DNA of 64,000 bases from PUPG01 sp031323845 (GCA_031323845.1 JAVIYP010000008.1:5447-69446), one strand, 5' to 3'; positions 54,121-63,485 are shown, counted from the stretch's first letter. The notes: generated by a model not told the origin, from the letters alone. Program-made: numbers and translations.

Positions 54121-56043
54121 TTAGCCCTTATATTCCATCACCATCATGGTGATGTCATCTGATTGCGGGAAGCCTGCTACATGCTGCTCGATGGCCGATT
54201 CCATTTCCGAAATAAGCATGCGTGGATTCTTGTTTTTGTTTTCATTGATGACATTCAGCATCCGCTCATCGCCAAAAAGTTCCGAAGATGCATTTTCGGC
54301 TTCATTGACACCGTCGGTGTAACTGAATACTTTGTCGCCGGGCTTTATAGTGAGAGTTCTTTCGGGGTAGGCAAAGGTCTCATTCAACCCAAAAGGGATG
54401 GTTCCGGCCGTTTCAAACATGCTGACCTCTCCGTTTTTCCTGATAAGCACCGGTGGATTGTGGCCAGCGTTTATGTAGTTGATTTCACCGTTCCGAAGGT
54501 CGATGATTCCCATAAAGAAGGTCACAAACATGCATGATTCGTTGTTCCAGGCCAGCGACGCATTCAGGCTTTGGGCAATCTTTGCAGGTGACTTTTCCTT
54601 ATCGGCGATAGACCTCAGCAAGGTTCTTGATACGGCCATAAACAGGGAGGCCGGCACGCCTTTGCCGGAAACGTCGCCAATGGCAAAACAAAACCTGTGC
54701 TTGTCAATGGCAAAAAAGTCGTAAAGGTCTCCGCCCACTTCGCGTGCCGATTTCAGCATGGCAAAAAGGTCTACCTGCGGCATGTCAGGGAAGGGCGGAA
54801 AGGTGTTTGGGATCATCGACAGTTGTATCTCGCGGGCGATGCGCAGTTCACTTTCTATCTTCTCCTTGGCCGCAGTTGTCTCTTTGAGGTTTTCTATATA
54901 TTCCGACAGCTGGTTTTGCATGTATGAAAAGGCATTGTGCAGCTCCTGCATTTCGTCTTTGGTGCTGATCTCAGGAAGCCTGACGTTGAAGTTGCCTTCC
55001 GCAATGCGCATGGTGGAGCGGGTAAACTCTGACAGGGGAGAGGCAAGACGGTTCACATTCTGCACCACGGCCACAATCAGCACGCCCAGTCCGGCAATGA
55101 TCAGCAGTATCAATATCGTGTTCAGCTGGCGAAGGGAGGCAAACATCTCATTGTTCGGATAAACGACGCCGATCGAATAGCGGCTTCCGGGCAGGTTGGT
55201 GTAGTAGATCCAGTTTTTACCCTCCCGCTCAATGTTGTATTCCCTGAAGTTGCTTTTGCCCTCCCTGAGCTCCCTGCCGATCTCCCGGAGTATCGGCTCG
55301 CCCCAATCGGATGACGCAGAGAAGATGCTCTCATTCATGATCTGTGACCTGTCGGGATGGGTAAGCGCCACACCGTTGCGCGATATCAGAAAGGCATAGC
55401 CTGACTCAAAGATCTGTACATCCGCCACGGTACGGGTCAGAAAATCCATGTCGACATCCACGGTGGCAATGCCGGCAAAACGCCTCTCACCGTCCTGCCT
55501 GACGTAAAAAGGCATGGAAAACGTGGACATAATGATGTTCCCGCCTCCTTCATCAAAATAGGGTTCCGACCAATAAGATTCTCTCAGGGTAGCAGGAATC
55601 TGGTACCAGTCCATATAAAAGTATTCGTAATCAGTGCTTCCCAGTACCAGTGAGTAGATATCATCACCATCTTTATAGGCATATGGGGCAAAATACCTGC
55701 CTTCACCGGGAAAAAAATCAGGCTCAAAGGCGATAATGGCACCATAGACCTCATCGTTATTCCTCAGGATGGTTTCAAGGATCTCAAATAAAGATTCTTT
55801 ATCGGGAAGTTCAATTTCGATGAGGTTGCCCACGCTCTTCGGGATATGCTCCATCGGGACAAGCACCTGCTCTATGCTTGCTGTGAGGGAACCCGCCACA
55901 TGGATCGCATTTTCGCGTGCCGCTTCCTTGATGATGTTCCGGTTAAAGTAGGAGTATATGGCCAGAATGAACACCAGCAGGCTTATGGTGATTAAAAGCA
56001 CCCGGATGATTATGCGGAATGAAAGACTGTTTTTTCTGATCAT
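54121..56043 (-). CDS. Membrane Cache-HAMP-SpoIIE (PP2C) phosphatase, no kinase domain
   Basis: 640 residues. Transmembrane helix at about 10-28, periplasmic double-Cache region at about 35-285 (YWSEPYFDEGGG, GYAFLISRNGVALTHP), second helix at about 300-320, HAMP at about 325-375, coiled coil, then SpoIIE phosphatase with the metal-binding EVGGDLYDF, GDVSGKGVPAS, YTDGVNEAEN and DDITM. It ends there, whereas its paralogue at 57051 continues into a HATPase domain. Expected to dephosphorylate a STAS anti-sigma antagonist when its sensor is triggered. Last gene of the cluster, 15 bases after a binding protein. Confidence 0.9.
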   Translation of the reverse strand: MIRKNSLSFRIIIRVLLITISLLVFILAIYSYFNRNIIKEAARENAIHVAGSLTASIEQVLVPMEHIPKSVGNLIEIELPDKESLFEILETILRNNDEVYGAIIAFEPDFFPGEGRYFAPYAYKDGDDIYSLVLGSTDYEYFYMDWYQIPATLRESYWSEPYFDEGGGNIIMSTFSMPFYVRQDGERRFAGIATVDVDMDFLTRTVADVQIFESGYAFLISRNGVALTHPDRSQIMNESIFSASSDWGEPILREIGRELREGKSNFREYNIEREGKNWIYYTNLPGSRYSIGVVYPNNEMFASLRQLNTILILLIIAGLGVLIVAVVQNVNRLASPLSEFTRSTMRIAEGNFNVRLPEISTKDEMQELHNAFSYMQNQLSEYIENLKETTAAKEKIESELRIAREIQLSMIPNTFPPFPDMPQVDLFAMLKSAREVGGDLYDFFAIDKHRFCFAIGDVSGKGVPASLFMAVSRTLLRSIADKEKSPAKIAQSLNASLAWNNESCMFVTFFMGIIDLRNGEINYINAGHNPPVLIRKNGEVSMFETAGTIPFGLNETFAYPERTLTIKPGDKVFSYTDGVNEAENASSELFGDERMLNVINENKNKNPRMLISEMESAIEQHVAGFPQSDDITMMVMEYKG

Positions 56044-56058
56044 AGCACAAGATGTTAC

Positions 56059-57051
56059 TTAAGGTTCCAGTACCGGGCGAAAGAATTCTTCATAGGTGAA
56101 GGGGCTTCTGATGGCGCTGAAGCGCTCCATGATGCTGATCGCCTTTTGATAATCTTCTTTGTCCAGATGAAATCGCTGCGATGCACTGCCTTCCCGCGCC
56201 TGAAGTTCAAGGATCCTGTCGAGCATCCAGCGCTGGTGAGCATAACTGGCCGGGATGTGCGCTTCTCTCATCAGACGCACTACCAGCTCAATCGTATATT
56301 CACGGTTTTTAGCGGCGTAGTCCCAGCCTCTGAGGGTGGCTTCAAGAAATGCCTGAAGCTCTTTTTCTTTTGTCTCAAGAGTCTGGGGCAAAACGTACAG
56401 ACCGTCTTCCGGAATATCATAGTCATAGTCGGCCATAAAGAACATATTGAGTTCCTCATGATTGACACCTGACAGGTAAATCTGTTTGTATTCATTGTAC
56501 CACATCACCGTCATGCCATCCAGCCCTCCCATTAAAAAGAGGTTTACGGAACTGAGTATCGGCACCCATTCCACCTGCACTTGCCTGTCGGCCATGAGGG
56601 AATAGGGGACTTCCTGGAATCCGCTCAGCCACACCCCGATACGCTTGTTGTCGAAGTCTTCAAGTGTTTCTATGCCGCTGTCTTTTTTACTGACAAACAT
56701 GATGGCCGAATGTTGCGAGAGTTGTCCGATATTGACCAGCTCAATGCCTTCGAACCGATTATTGATAGCTGTTATCAGGAACAGGGAAACCACATCGGCC
56801 CGGCCTGTCAGCAGGTATTCGATAGTGTTTACCGTCACCGTCGGATGTATGATCTCCACGTTAATGCCGGCTTCATCGTAAAAGCCCTGGTCGTAAGCCA
56901 CGTAATAGCCGGCAAATTGTGCCTGGGGCAGCCATTGCGCACCGTACACCAGTGTGGGCTTATCCGCAAGCCCGGCATTCGCAAACAACAACAGAAAACC
57001 AGAGAGAAAAGCAGCCTTGAAATAAGCCCTCATCATTTTTAGATAGTGCAT
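56059..57051 (-). CDS. NMT1/THI5-type periplasmic binding protein (B), without transporter
   Basis: 330 residues. Signal peptide (AAFLSGFLLLFANAGLA), then the family opening VYGAQWLPQAQFAGYYVA and GFYDEAGINVEI. The family includes pyrimidine-precursor and sulfonate binders of ABC importers, but no permease or ATPase gene is near. Its ATG overlaps the stop of the upstream phosphatase-kinase by one base (a GTG is one codon earlier) and another phosphatase follows, so it is in a signalling operon. Likely a ligand sensor. Similar to protein A at 59413. Confidence 0.88.
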   Translation of the reverse strand: MHYLKMMRAYFKAAFLSGFLLLFANAGLADKPTLVYGAQWLPQAQFAGYYVAYDQGFYDEAGINVEIIHPTVTVNTIEYLLTGRADVVSLFLITAINNRFEGIELVNIGQLSQHSAIMFVSKKDSGIETLEDFDNKRIGVWLSGFQEVPYSLMADRQVQVEWVPILSSVNLFLMGGLDGMTVMWYNEYKQIYLSGVNHEELNMFFMADYDYDIPEDGLYVLPQTLETKEKELQAFLEATLRGWDYAAKNREYTIELVVRLMREAHIPASYAHQRWMLDRILELQAREGSASQRFHLDKEDYQKAISIMERFSAIRSPFTYEEFFRPVLEP

Positions 57052-59390
57052 CACTGTATTTTTTTTGTCATCACCAGGTGGTTTTTGCCACCCTTTTCAT
57101 AATAGCTTATGTCATCCATGGTTTTTCGGATAAGAAAGATGCCCAGTCCCCCGATGGGCCGGTCTTCCACTGCAAGACCTGTGTCCGGGTCTTCCTGCGC
57201 AGTCGGGTCAAAGAACTGACCATCATCAATAAGCGTTATCATCACCTCCTGGCCTTTCTTTTCCAGTAAAAGTTCAATCTCACGCTTGCCTTTGTCGTTG
57301 TAGCCGTACTGAACGATATTTGTGAATGCTTCTTCAAGCACCAGGTTGAGCGACATGGTTAGTGGCATGGACAGACTCCAGGCCTCTGCGCATTTTTCCA
57401 GGAAACTGCTGATGCGCCGTAACTCCTCAATGTTGTTTTCCAGGGTGATAGATCGTTTATTGTCCATGTTTCCGTTATAAGCAATTGTCAACATTGTAAT
57501 ATCATCTGACTGGGGAAATCCTGCAACGTGCCGGATGACGGCATCTTCCACTGCCTTGATCAGTTTGCGGGGATCCAGTTCTTTATGTTTGCTGACTACC
57601 TGCAGCATGTTATCATCTCCAAACAATTGTGCCTGGGCGTTTTCAGCTTCATTTACCCCGTCGGTGTAAGCAAATATCTTATCACCGGCCTCCATCCGGA
57701 GCTGTTGTTCTTTGTATACATAGTCCGCCACCAGGCCGAGAGGGATGCTGCCACCGCTCTCCAGGCTTTTCAGTTCATCATCTTTTGTGATCAGCACAGG
57801 CGGGTTATGACCGGCATTGACATACCGTACCTCCCCTGATGTAAGGTCAAGGACTCCCATGAAAAAGGTGACGAACATACAGGATTCGTTGTTCATCGCC
57901 AATGACTTGTTGAGGGTATTCGTGATTTCGGCCGCTGAAATGGTCTTGTCGGCTATTGACCTTAACAGGGTCCGTGTAACGGCCATAAATAACGATGCGG
58001 GCACTCCTTTACCGGACACATCGCCGATGGCAAAGCAAAATTTATCGTTGTCCATGATGAAGAAGTCATAGAGGTCGCCACCTACCTCCCTGGCAGAGTT
58101 CAGCGTGGCAAACAGGTCAACCTGGGGCGTGTCCGGAAACGGAGGGAAGCTGTGCGGGATCATTGACATCTGTATCTGATGAGCGATACGCAACTCGCTT
58201 TCGATCTTTTCTTTGGCGGAGGTAGTTTCTTTCAGGTTTTCAACGTATTGTGCCAGCTGTTGCTGCATATGCGAAAATGCCCCGTGCAGTTCATGCATTT
58301 CGTCTTTGCTTCTGATGTCGGGAAGTGTAACGTTAAAGTCACCTTCTGCAATAAGGTGCGCAGATTCAGCAAACTGCCCGAGCGGCGACGTGATGCGTTT
58401 TATGTTTTGCACGGTCAGCAGTCCCAGGATAAGAAGCCCTCCGACGACCAGGACAATCATCAGGGTATTCATTTGCTGCAGAGGACCGAACATTTCTCTT
58501 TCGGGATACACTACTCCAATAGACCATCTGGAGCTTGGCAAAGAGGTGTGGTACATGTAAAGGTGGTAGTCATCGCCACGGTTGTACTTCCTGAAATCCG
58601 TCCTGCCGGCTATTATATCGCGTCCTATCTCGCGCAGCATGGGCGCATTCCATTCTTCCGCGCTTGAAAACACACTTTCATTGACAATCTGTGTTCTGAC
58701 GGGATGCGCAAGCGCAACACCGTTGCGGGATACCATAAAGGCATAACCGGTGTCAAAAATCCGGGCTTCAGATACGATTTCAGTAAGCCAGTCAAGACTT
58801 ACGTCAATGGTTACCACACCTGAAAACACGTCCCTGCCATCCTTTTCCCGATAAAACGGAAAGGAATAGGAGGCCATCAATACCCTGTGGTCGATTTCGC
58901 TGTAATAGGGTTCCGACCAGTAGGGCTTTTCCAGGACACGCGGTATCTGGTACCAGTCACGCAAAAAATATTCGTAATCGATAAATCCGCGCACCAGGCT
59001 GTCCTTGTCAACAATGCAGCGGAAGGTATAGGGTGCGTAAAGCCTGCCTTTCCCCGGAACATGGTATGGTTCAAAAGAGATGGCGACCCCGAAAATGTTT
59101 TTATTCTGCGCCAGTATTTTTTCAAGCATCACCGGTATGGAATCCTCGTGTAACAGGTGCAGGTTAAGTGCGCTGCCCAGGGTCATGGGGATTTTTTCAA
59201 GGCCAACCAGCTCTTTATTCACACGCCCGGCAAGATTTTCGGCCAGTTGCACTGCATTCTCACGGGCATTTTCTCTTACGATCTTTCTCGAAAACAAGTA
59301 ATATGCCGCTACCGTAAGTACAAACAAAATGCTTGTAATCAGTAATACACGGGTGATGATTCGAAAAGAGAGGCTGTTTTTTTTAATCAT
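57051..59390 (-). CDS. Membrane Cache-HAMP-SpoIIE phosphatase fused to an anti-sigma-type HATPase
   Basis: 779 residues. Same plan as 54121-56043, with near-identical starts (MIKKNSLSFRI here, MIRKNSLSFRI there): helix, double Cache, helix, HAMP, SpoIIE domain (EVGGDLYDF, GDVSGKGVPAS, YTDGVNEAEN, DDITML). Residues about 645-779 add a RsbW/SpoIIAB-like ATPase with the N-box NLVLEEAFTNIVQYGY, DDGQFFDP and GGLGIFLIRK. In partner switching the phosphatase and kinase act oppositely on a STAS protein; here both are in one chain. 22 bases after binding protein A. Confidence 0.92.
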   Translation of the reverse strand: MIKKNSLSFRIITRVLLITSILFVLTVAAYYLFSRKIVRENARENAVQLAENLAGRVNKELVGLEKIPMTLGSALNLHLLHEDSIPVMLEKILAQNKNIFGVAISFEPYHVPGKGRLYAPYTFRCIVDKDSLVRGFIDYEYFLRDWYQIPRVLEKPYWSEPYYSEIDHRVLMASYSFPFYREKDGRDVFSGVVTIDVSLDWLTEIVSEARIFDTGYAFMVSRNGVALAHPVRTQIVNESVFSSAEEWNAPMLREIGRDIIAGRTDFRKYNRGDDYHLYMYHTSLPSSRWSIGVVYPEREMFGPLQQMNTLMIVLVVGGLLILGLLTVQNIKRITSPLGQFAESAHLIAEGDFNVTLPDIRSKDEMHELHGAFSHMQQQLAQYVENLKETTSAKEKIESELRIAHQIQMSMIPHSFPPFPDTPQVDLFATLNSAREVGGDLYDFFIMDNDKFCFAIGDVSGKGVPASLFMAVTRTLLRSIADKTISAAEITNTLNKSLAMNNESCMFVTFFMGVLDLTSGEVRYVNAGHNPPVLITKDDELKSLESGGSIPLGLVADYVYKEQQLRMEAGDKIFAYTDGVNEAENAQAQLFGDDNMLQVVSKHKELDPRKLIKAVEDAVIRHVAGFPQSDDITMLTIAYNGNMDNKRSITLENNIEELRRISSFLEKCAEAWSLSMPLTMSLNLVLEEAFTNIVQYGYNDKGKREIELLLEKKGQEVMITLIDDGQFFDPTAQEDPDTGLAVEDRPIGGLGIFLIRKTMDDISYYEKGGKNHLVMTKKIQ

Positions 59391-59412
59391 CTGACATACT
59401 CATTTATTTGAA

Positions 59413-60384
59413 TTAGCGCAAAATATTCCGGTGAAAGTCCTGATGCCCGATCCGGTGTTGCAGGGTGCCATAGTTGAGCAGCATGTTCAAGGCCTTGTCA
59501 AAATCTTCTTTCTGAAGATGAGTTGCTACAAAAGGCTCCAGGTCAAGATGATAGGCCTCGATCGTCCTGTCAAGCATCCATCGCTGATGGGTCCGGTTTG
59601 AAGGGATGTTAGCCCTGCGCATCAAATTGACGACGAGTTCAACAGTATAATCTTTGTTTTCTGCGGCGTAGTGCCAGCCACGCAGCGTTGCTTCAACAAA
59701 GGCTTTCAGAAGATCTCTTTTTTGATGAAGGGTTGCTTCCATGACATACAGTCCGTCTTCGGGCACACCGTATCCATAATCCGACATAAAAAAGGTATGC
59801 AGCTCATCTTTGTTGATACCGCTGAGATATAGGTGATAATATTCGTTGTGATACATCACCGTCATTACATCAACACCACCCATGAGAAACAGGTTGACCG
59901 ATCTCAGCACGGGCATCCATTCAACCTGTATGCCGTGGTCAGCGAGCAAGGATTTCGGGATCTCTTCAAAGCCGGTCATAAAAACACCCGCCCGTTTTCC
60001 TTCAAAATCCTCGAGCCGGGCTATGTTGCTTTCCGTGCGACTTACGAACAAGATGGACGATTGCTGCACGAACTGTGCGATATTGACAGGTTTGGCTCCG
60101 CTGGCATAAGCTTTTAAGGCGTTCACGAGAAAAAGAGAAGCGACGTCAGCTTCTCCGCTGAGCAGGTAGTCGAGCGAATTTTTTGTGTAGGTGGGATAGC
60201 GAAACTCCACGGAGATGCCGGCTTCTTCATAAAAGCCACGGTCTTGTGCCACATAGTAGCCTGCAAATTGTGCCTGGGGCATCCATTGGGCAGCAAACAC
60301 CAGCTTGCTGGTTTCTCCGGCCAGCAAGGTGCCGGAAGAAATCAACGAAACCAGCAGGATTATGTTGAGTGTGGCTCGCATCAT
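59413..60384 (-). CDS. NMT1/THI5-type periplasmic binding protein (A), without transporter
   Basis: 323 residues from ATG at 60384, four bases after the STAS stop (60381 also possible). Signal peptide (TLNIILLVSLISSGTLLAG), then VFAAQWMPQAQFAGYYVA and GFYEEAGISVEFRYPT. It shares many blocks with protein B (SLFL, VLRSVNLFLMGG, LRGW.YAA, HQRWMLDR), so the two are duplicates. Position between STAS and the phosphatase-kinase indicates signalling, not uptake. Confidence 0.88.
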   Translation of the reverse strand: MMRATLNIILLVSLISSGTLLAGETSKLVFAAQWMPQAQFAGYYVAQDRGFYEEAGISVEFRYPTYTKNSLDYLLSGEADVASLFLVNALKAYASGAKPVNIAQFVQQSSILFVSRTESNIARLEDFEGKRAGVFMTGFEEIPKSLLADHGIQVEWMPVLRSVNLFLMGGVDVMTVMYHNEYYHLYLSGINKDELHTFFMSDYGYGVPEDGLYVMEATLHQKRDLLKAFVEATLRGWHYAAENKDYTVELVVNLMRRANIPSNRTHQRWMLDRTIEAYHLDLEPFVATHLQKEDFDKALNMLLNYGTLQHRIGHQDFHRNILR

Positions 60385-60388
60385 GCTG

Positions 60389-60718
60389 TTATTCTGCTGT
60401 TGCCTGCTCAGGGTCGGTATGGATGGAGAAAATGCCGGAAAACCCCGAGATGTCAAATATTTCCTTGATTTCCGGCCTCAGGCAGCACAGTTTAAGCATA
60501 CCGCCTCCGGCCATCATTTTTTTCTGGGCTACCAGAAAAACACGCAGCCCGGAACTGCTGATATACACCAGGTCGCTGCAATCCAGCAGGAGCTTCGATG
60601 CGCCCCCCGACAGCACTTCCATGATCTTGTTCTCAAAGTCACCGGCTGTTATGGTATCTACCCTTCCGTTTATTGATACAACGGTATACTTGTTTAATTC
60701 CGAAACCTTGATTTCCAT
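60389..60718 (-). CDS. STAS-domain anti-sigma factor antagonist
   Basis: 109 residues. STAS fold with the phosphorylatable serine region DLVYISSSGLRV. ATG at 60718 (MEIKVSELNKYT) is preferred to an open frame extending to 60772 because the family starts here. First gene of the operon STAS, binding protein A, phosphatase-kinase, binding protein B, phosphatase. It is the expected substrate of both phosphatase domains and of the HATPase domain. Confidence 0.92.
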   Translation of the reverse strand: MEIKVSELNKYTVVSINGRVDTITAGDFENKIMEVLSGGASKLLLDCSDLVYISSSGLRVFLVAQKKMMAGGGMLKLCCLRPEIKEIFDISGFSGIFSIHTDPEQATAE

Positions 60719-60909
60719 GTTTTTTGTTTTTTTAGGTTTGATAGGATGTTTATTGGCAGTTAAAAGTAACAAAATAGTTTAAATATTTGAGATTCTTTTA
60801 TAACAAACAGCACGTCATTGTCGCCATGCGTTGCTGCAGCCGAAAACAGAGCACATGGTATGCAGGGGTATTACGGCCTTACAACGGAAATGTTGGTTTT
60901 TTCCGTACT

Positions 60910-62286
60910 TTATTCAACCAGGGCGTCGAGGGCATCAACCAGGTAGATGATGGCGGCCATGGCGGCGCTGCCCAGCTGCATTTCGCGCCGGTTCACCTGG
61001 TCGAAGGTGTCGGTGGGCGCATGATGCAGATCGAAATACCTTTGTGAGTCGGTAACGAGACCCACCAGTGCCATGTCGAAGTAGTTTTTGAGCGGAGCGA
61101 TGTCAACACCGCTGCCCCCGGCAAAAAACTCATGGATGCCGTAAGGGACGAAATAATCTTTGAGGTTCTTTATGGCCTGGAGTTTCTGCGGGCTGGTGTC
61201 AATGGAGAAGCCTCTTGGCGTAAAGGCGCCCCTGTCTGATTCTATGGCGAAATAATGCTGCTCCTGTCTTTCATGCGCCAGACCGGCATAGACGTTGCCT
61301 CCCCGTTGTGAGATTTCTTCATCCATGAACATAACGGCACGGACAGTGCGTTTTGGGCGGATGCCTTCCTCCAGGAATATCCGGAGAACATCAATAGACT
61401 GCATGCACCCGGCGCCATCGTCATGTGCTCCCGGACTGTTATCCCATGCATCAAGGTGGCCACCCACGGTGATGATCTGTTCCGGGTATGTGCTTCCCCT
61501 GATTTCTCCTATCACATTATAAGACAGGACGTCGGCTTCCTGGTGGCTGGTAGTTCTGATGTACACATGCAACTGATCGTCAAGCCGGAGTTGCCTGCTG
61601 AGCTCATCTGCTCCTACGGGGCTCACTGCGAGTGCCGGAATGTTTTTGCCTTCAGGGTTTATGCGCATTACGCCTGTATGGGCATGGTCGTGATAAGCGG
61701 TGGTCACCGACCTGACGATTGCGGCAACGGCACCCAGTGCTGCTGCCCTTGCAGGCCCGTGAAAACGCTGATCCACGGCACCTCCGTAAGCCTGAAAAGT
61801 GTTGTAATGCCGTTGGTCGACAGGCCTGTTGAAGAAAACGATGCGGCCTTCGAGGTGCTCGCGGCCCAGCTCTTCCAGCTCGTCAAGATGCATCACTTCC
61901 ACCACCGGGGCAATGAGTCCGTCGGGGCCGGTGCCGGGTGAGCGTCCCAGGGCGGAAACGGTAAGGTTGGTGGTTCCGAACCTTGGTGAGACGATGCGTG
62001 TGATCTCAGGATCACCACGCTTCCAGGCCGGCACCATCACCTCCTGGAGGTAAACGCTGTCCAGATCCATGGCAGCCATGATCTGATAGGTGAACTCAAC
62101 GGCAGCAGCAGCTTCCGGTGTTCCTGATATCCGCCCCTCCGTTGTTTCACACAAAATACGCAGATGCTCATAGGCTACATATGAGTCCAGGGCGTTCATG
62201 AAAATCCTGTCAACCACCTCATCGTGTGATGACGCCACGCCAATCTTTCCAACGATCAGCAACAAAAAAACACATAGGGTACGCAT
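60910..62286 (-). CDS. Secreted M28 family metallopeptidase (carboxypeptidase Q-like)
   Basis: 458 residues. Signal peptide (RTLCVFLLLIVGKIGVAS), PA-type insert, then zinc ligands in GGHLDAWDNSPGAHDDGAG and MDEEISQRGG, with DLHHAPTDTFDQV near the end. The frame is open back to 62532, but that part overlaps the preceding binding-protein gene and has no signal peptide, so 62286 is the start, 10 bases after that gene's stop. Probably cotranscribed with it, though the functional link is unclear. Confidence 0.9.
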   Translation of the reverse strand: MRTLCVFLLLIVGKIGVASSHDEVVDRIFMNALDSYVAYEHLRILCETTEGRISGTPEAAAAVEFTYQIMAAMDLDSVYLQEVMVPAWKRGDPEITRIVSPRFGTTNLTVSALGRSPGTGPDGLIAPVVEVMHLDELEELGREHLEGRIVFFNRPVDQRHYNTFQAYGGAVDQRFHGPARAAALGAVAAIVRSVTTAYHDHAHTGVMRINPEGKNIPALAVSPVGADELSRQLRLDDQLHVYIRTTSHQEADVLSYNVIGEIRGSTYPEQIITVGGHLDAWDNSPGAHDDGAGCMQSIDVLRIFLEEGIRPKRTVRAVMFMDEEISQRGGNVYAGLAHERQEQHYFAIESDRGAFTPRGFSIDTSPQKLQAIKNLKDYFVPYGIHEFFAGGSGVDIAPLKNYFDMALVGLVTDSQRYFDLHHAPTDTFDQVNRREMQLGSAAMAAIIYLVDALDALVE

Positions 62287-62296
62287 AGCATGAAGA

Positions 62297-63274
62297 TTAA
62301 AAACCATAGTTATGTCCGAAAAGCAGTTCAATCTGCTCACGGTAAGGGTTGTCAAAGCTGGTAACCGGTCCCTGCCCCAGTTCCTGAAGGATGGCACTTC
62401 CTTTTTCCGGGTCAGTAACGAAAGCCACAAACTTTCTGGCCCACTCCGGGTTGGTGGTTTTGTGCGGAATGGTAAGGCCGTACACCATGGCTTCACCAAA
62501 TTCGGTAGTACGCTCGCCGGGCCGGGTACCAAGCGTCTCCGTCTGTACCTGCCGGTACCAGTCGTTCAGTGCAAAGTTGCCGAGGTTAAGGCTGTCGGGC
62601 AATTCAAGGTACTTTAATCCGTGCTGGATAGCAACACTCTTGTACAGAAAAATGTAATCCAGCTGACCTACGTCAAGCAGGGCAATCAGGTCGGTTTCCT
62701 TCGGGCGGATGTTTTCGGTGTCTTTGGCCAGCATCTGTGCCGCAAACCCCGGCTTGCCGTACTTTTTTTCTGCCAGTTTAATGGCAAAAACACTTCTGAC
62801 GCCACACGGATCCTGGTCCGGATTGCTTCTGCCATAAGCGACATCCCGCCGCATCAGGATCTCCATCCAGTTGTCCCGGTTAATCTTGTCGGCAAACCTG
62901 GATCGCTCCGTGTAAACAATGGCCAGCTCATTGGTGGCAAAGGGAATATACCACGAGGCATGACCGGGAATAAGCATGTTCTCGATCACCATGTAGTCAG
63001 CCGATAAAAATACATCTGCCGGGTTCGCAATATCAATCACCCGCCGTGCGCCCTGCTTGCTGCCCCAGGCCTCCGAAAGTACCATAACCCCGGGATTTTC
63101 CGCCATGAATGCCCTGGATATCTCGTGAACAGGCAAAGTCAGACTCCCCGCGTGAATCACATGCAACTGGATTTTGCCGTCGTTATTTTTTTGCGACCAC
63201 TGGCACGATGCTGACATCAGAACAAGGAGCAGTACCATGTATTTCCGGAAAGATTTTAACATAAACAGGCTCAT
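62297..63274 (-). CDS. WtpA/ModA-like tungstate/molybdate-binding lipoprotein, orphan
   Basis: 325 residues. Lipoprotein signal ending at MSASC, then VIHAGSLTLPVHEISRAF, matching the ligand-binding Ser/Gly start of WtpA, and PADVFLSADYMV. The WtpB permease and WtpC ATPase that normally follow are absent: the next gene is an M28 peptidase. It could lend itself to a transporter encoded elsewhere. ATG at 63262 is an alternative start. Confidence 0.88.
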   Translation of the reverse strand: MSLFMLKSFRKYMVLLLVLMSASCQWSQKNNDGKIQLHVIHAGSLTLPVHEISRAFMAENPGVMVLSEAWGSKQGARRVIDIANPADVFLSADYMVIENMLIPGHASWYIPFATNELAIVYTERSRFADKINRDNWMEILMRRDVAYGRSNPDQDPCGVRSVFAIKLAEKKYGKPGFAAQMLAKDTENIRPKETDLIALLDVGQLDYIFLYKSVAIQHGLKYLELPDSLNLGNFALNDWYRQVQTETLGTRPGERTTEFGEAMVYGLTIPHKTTNPEWARKFVAFVTDPEKGSAILQELGQGPVTSFDNPYREQIELLFGHNYGF

Positions 63275-63285
63275 ATATCTGTGTA

Positions 63286-63480
63286 AAAGATGTGCAAATG
63301 TGCAGATGTGCAGATGTAAGGCTATTGTTGATTCGTTTAATCGTTTAATTGTTTAATCGTTTAATTGTTTAATCGTAGGTTTTTCACTTTTCACTTTAAA
63401 AATGAAAACCGGATTTCAGAAGCTTGTTTCGAACGCAGTGAGAAATCTGTTAGGAAGTCAGAAGTCAGATTCTCCAGGTT
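63286..63480. repeat. Mosaic of short repeat modules
   Basis: GATGTGCA octamers (63291-63318), GTTTAATC octamers (63334-63376), the module GCTTGTTTCGAACGCAGTGAGAAATCTG (near 63421, same orientation as near 16770) and a short GAAGTCAGAAGTC run. Same parts as in the 16.5 kb, 30.5 kb and 32.7 kb blocks in a different order. Confidence 0.8.
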
Positions 63481-63485
63481 TCCTG

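Noticed and set aside
62286..62532. N-terminal extension of the M28 peptidase gene
   Set aside because: It overlaps the end of the WtpA-like gene in another frame, and the signal peptide begins at 62286.
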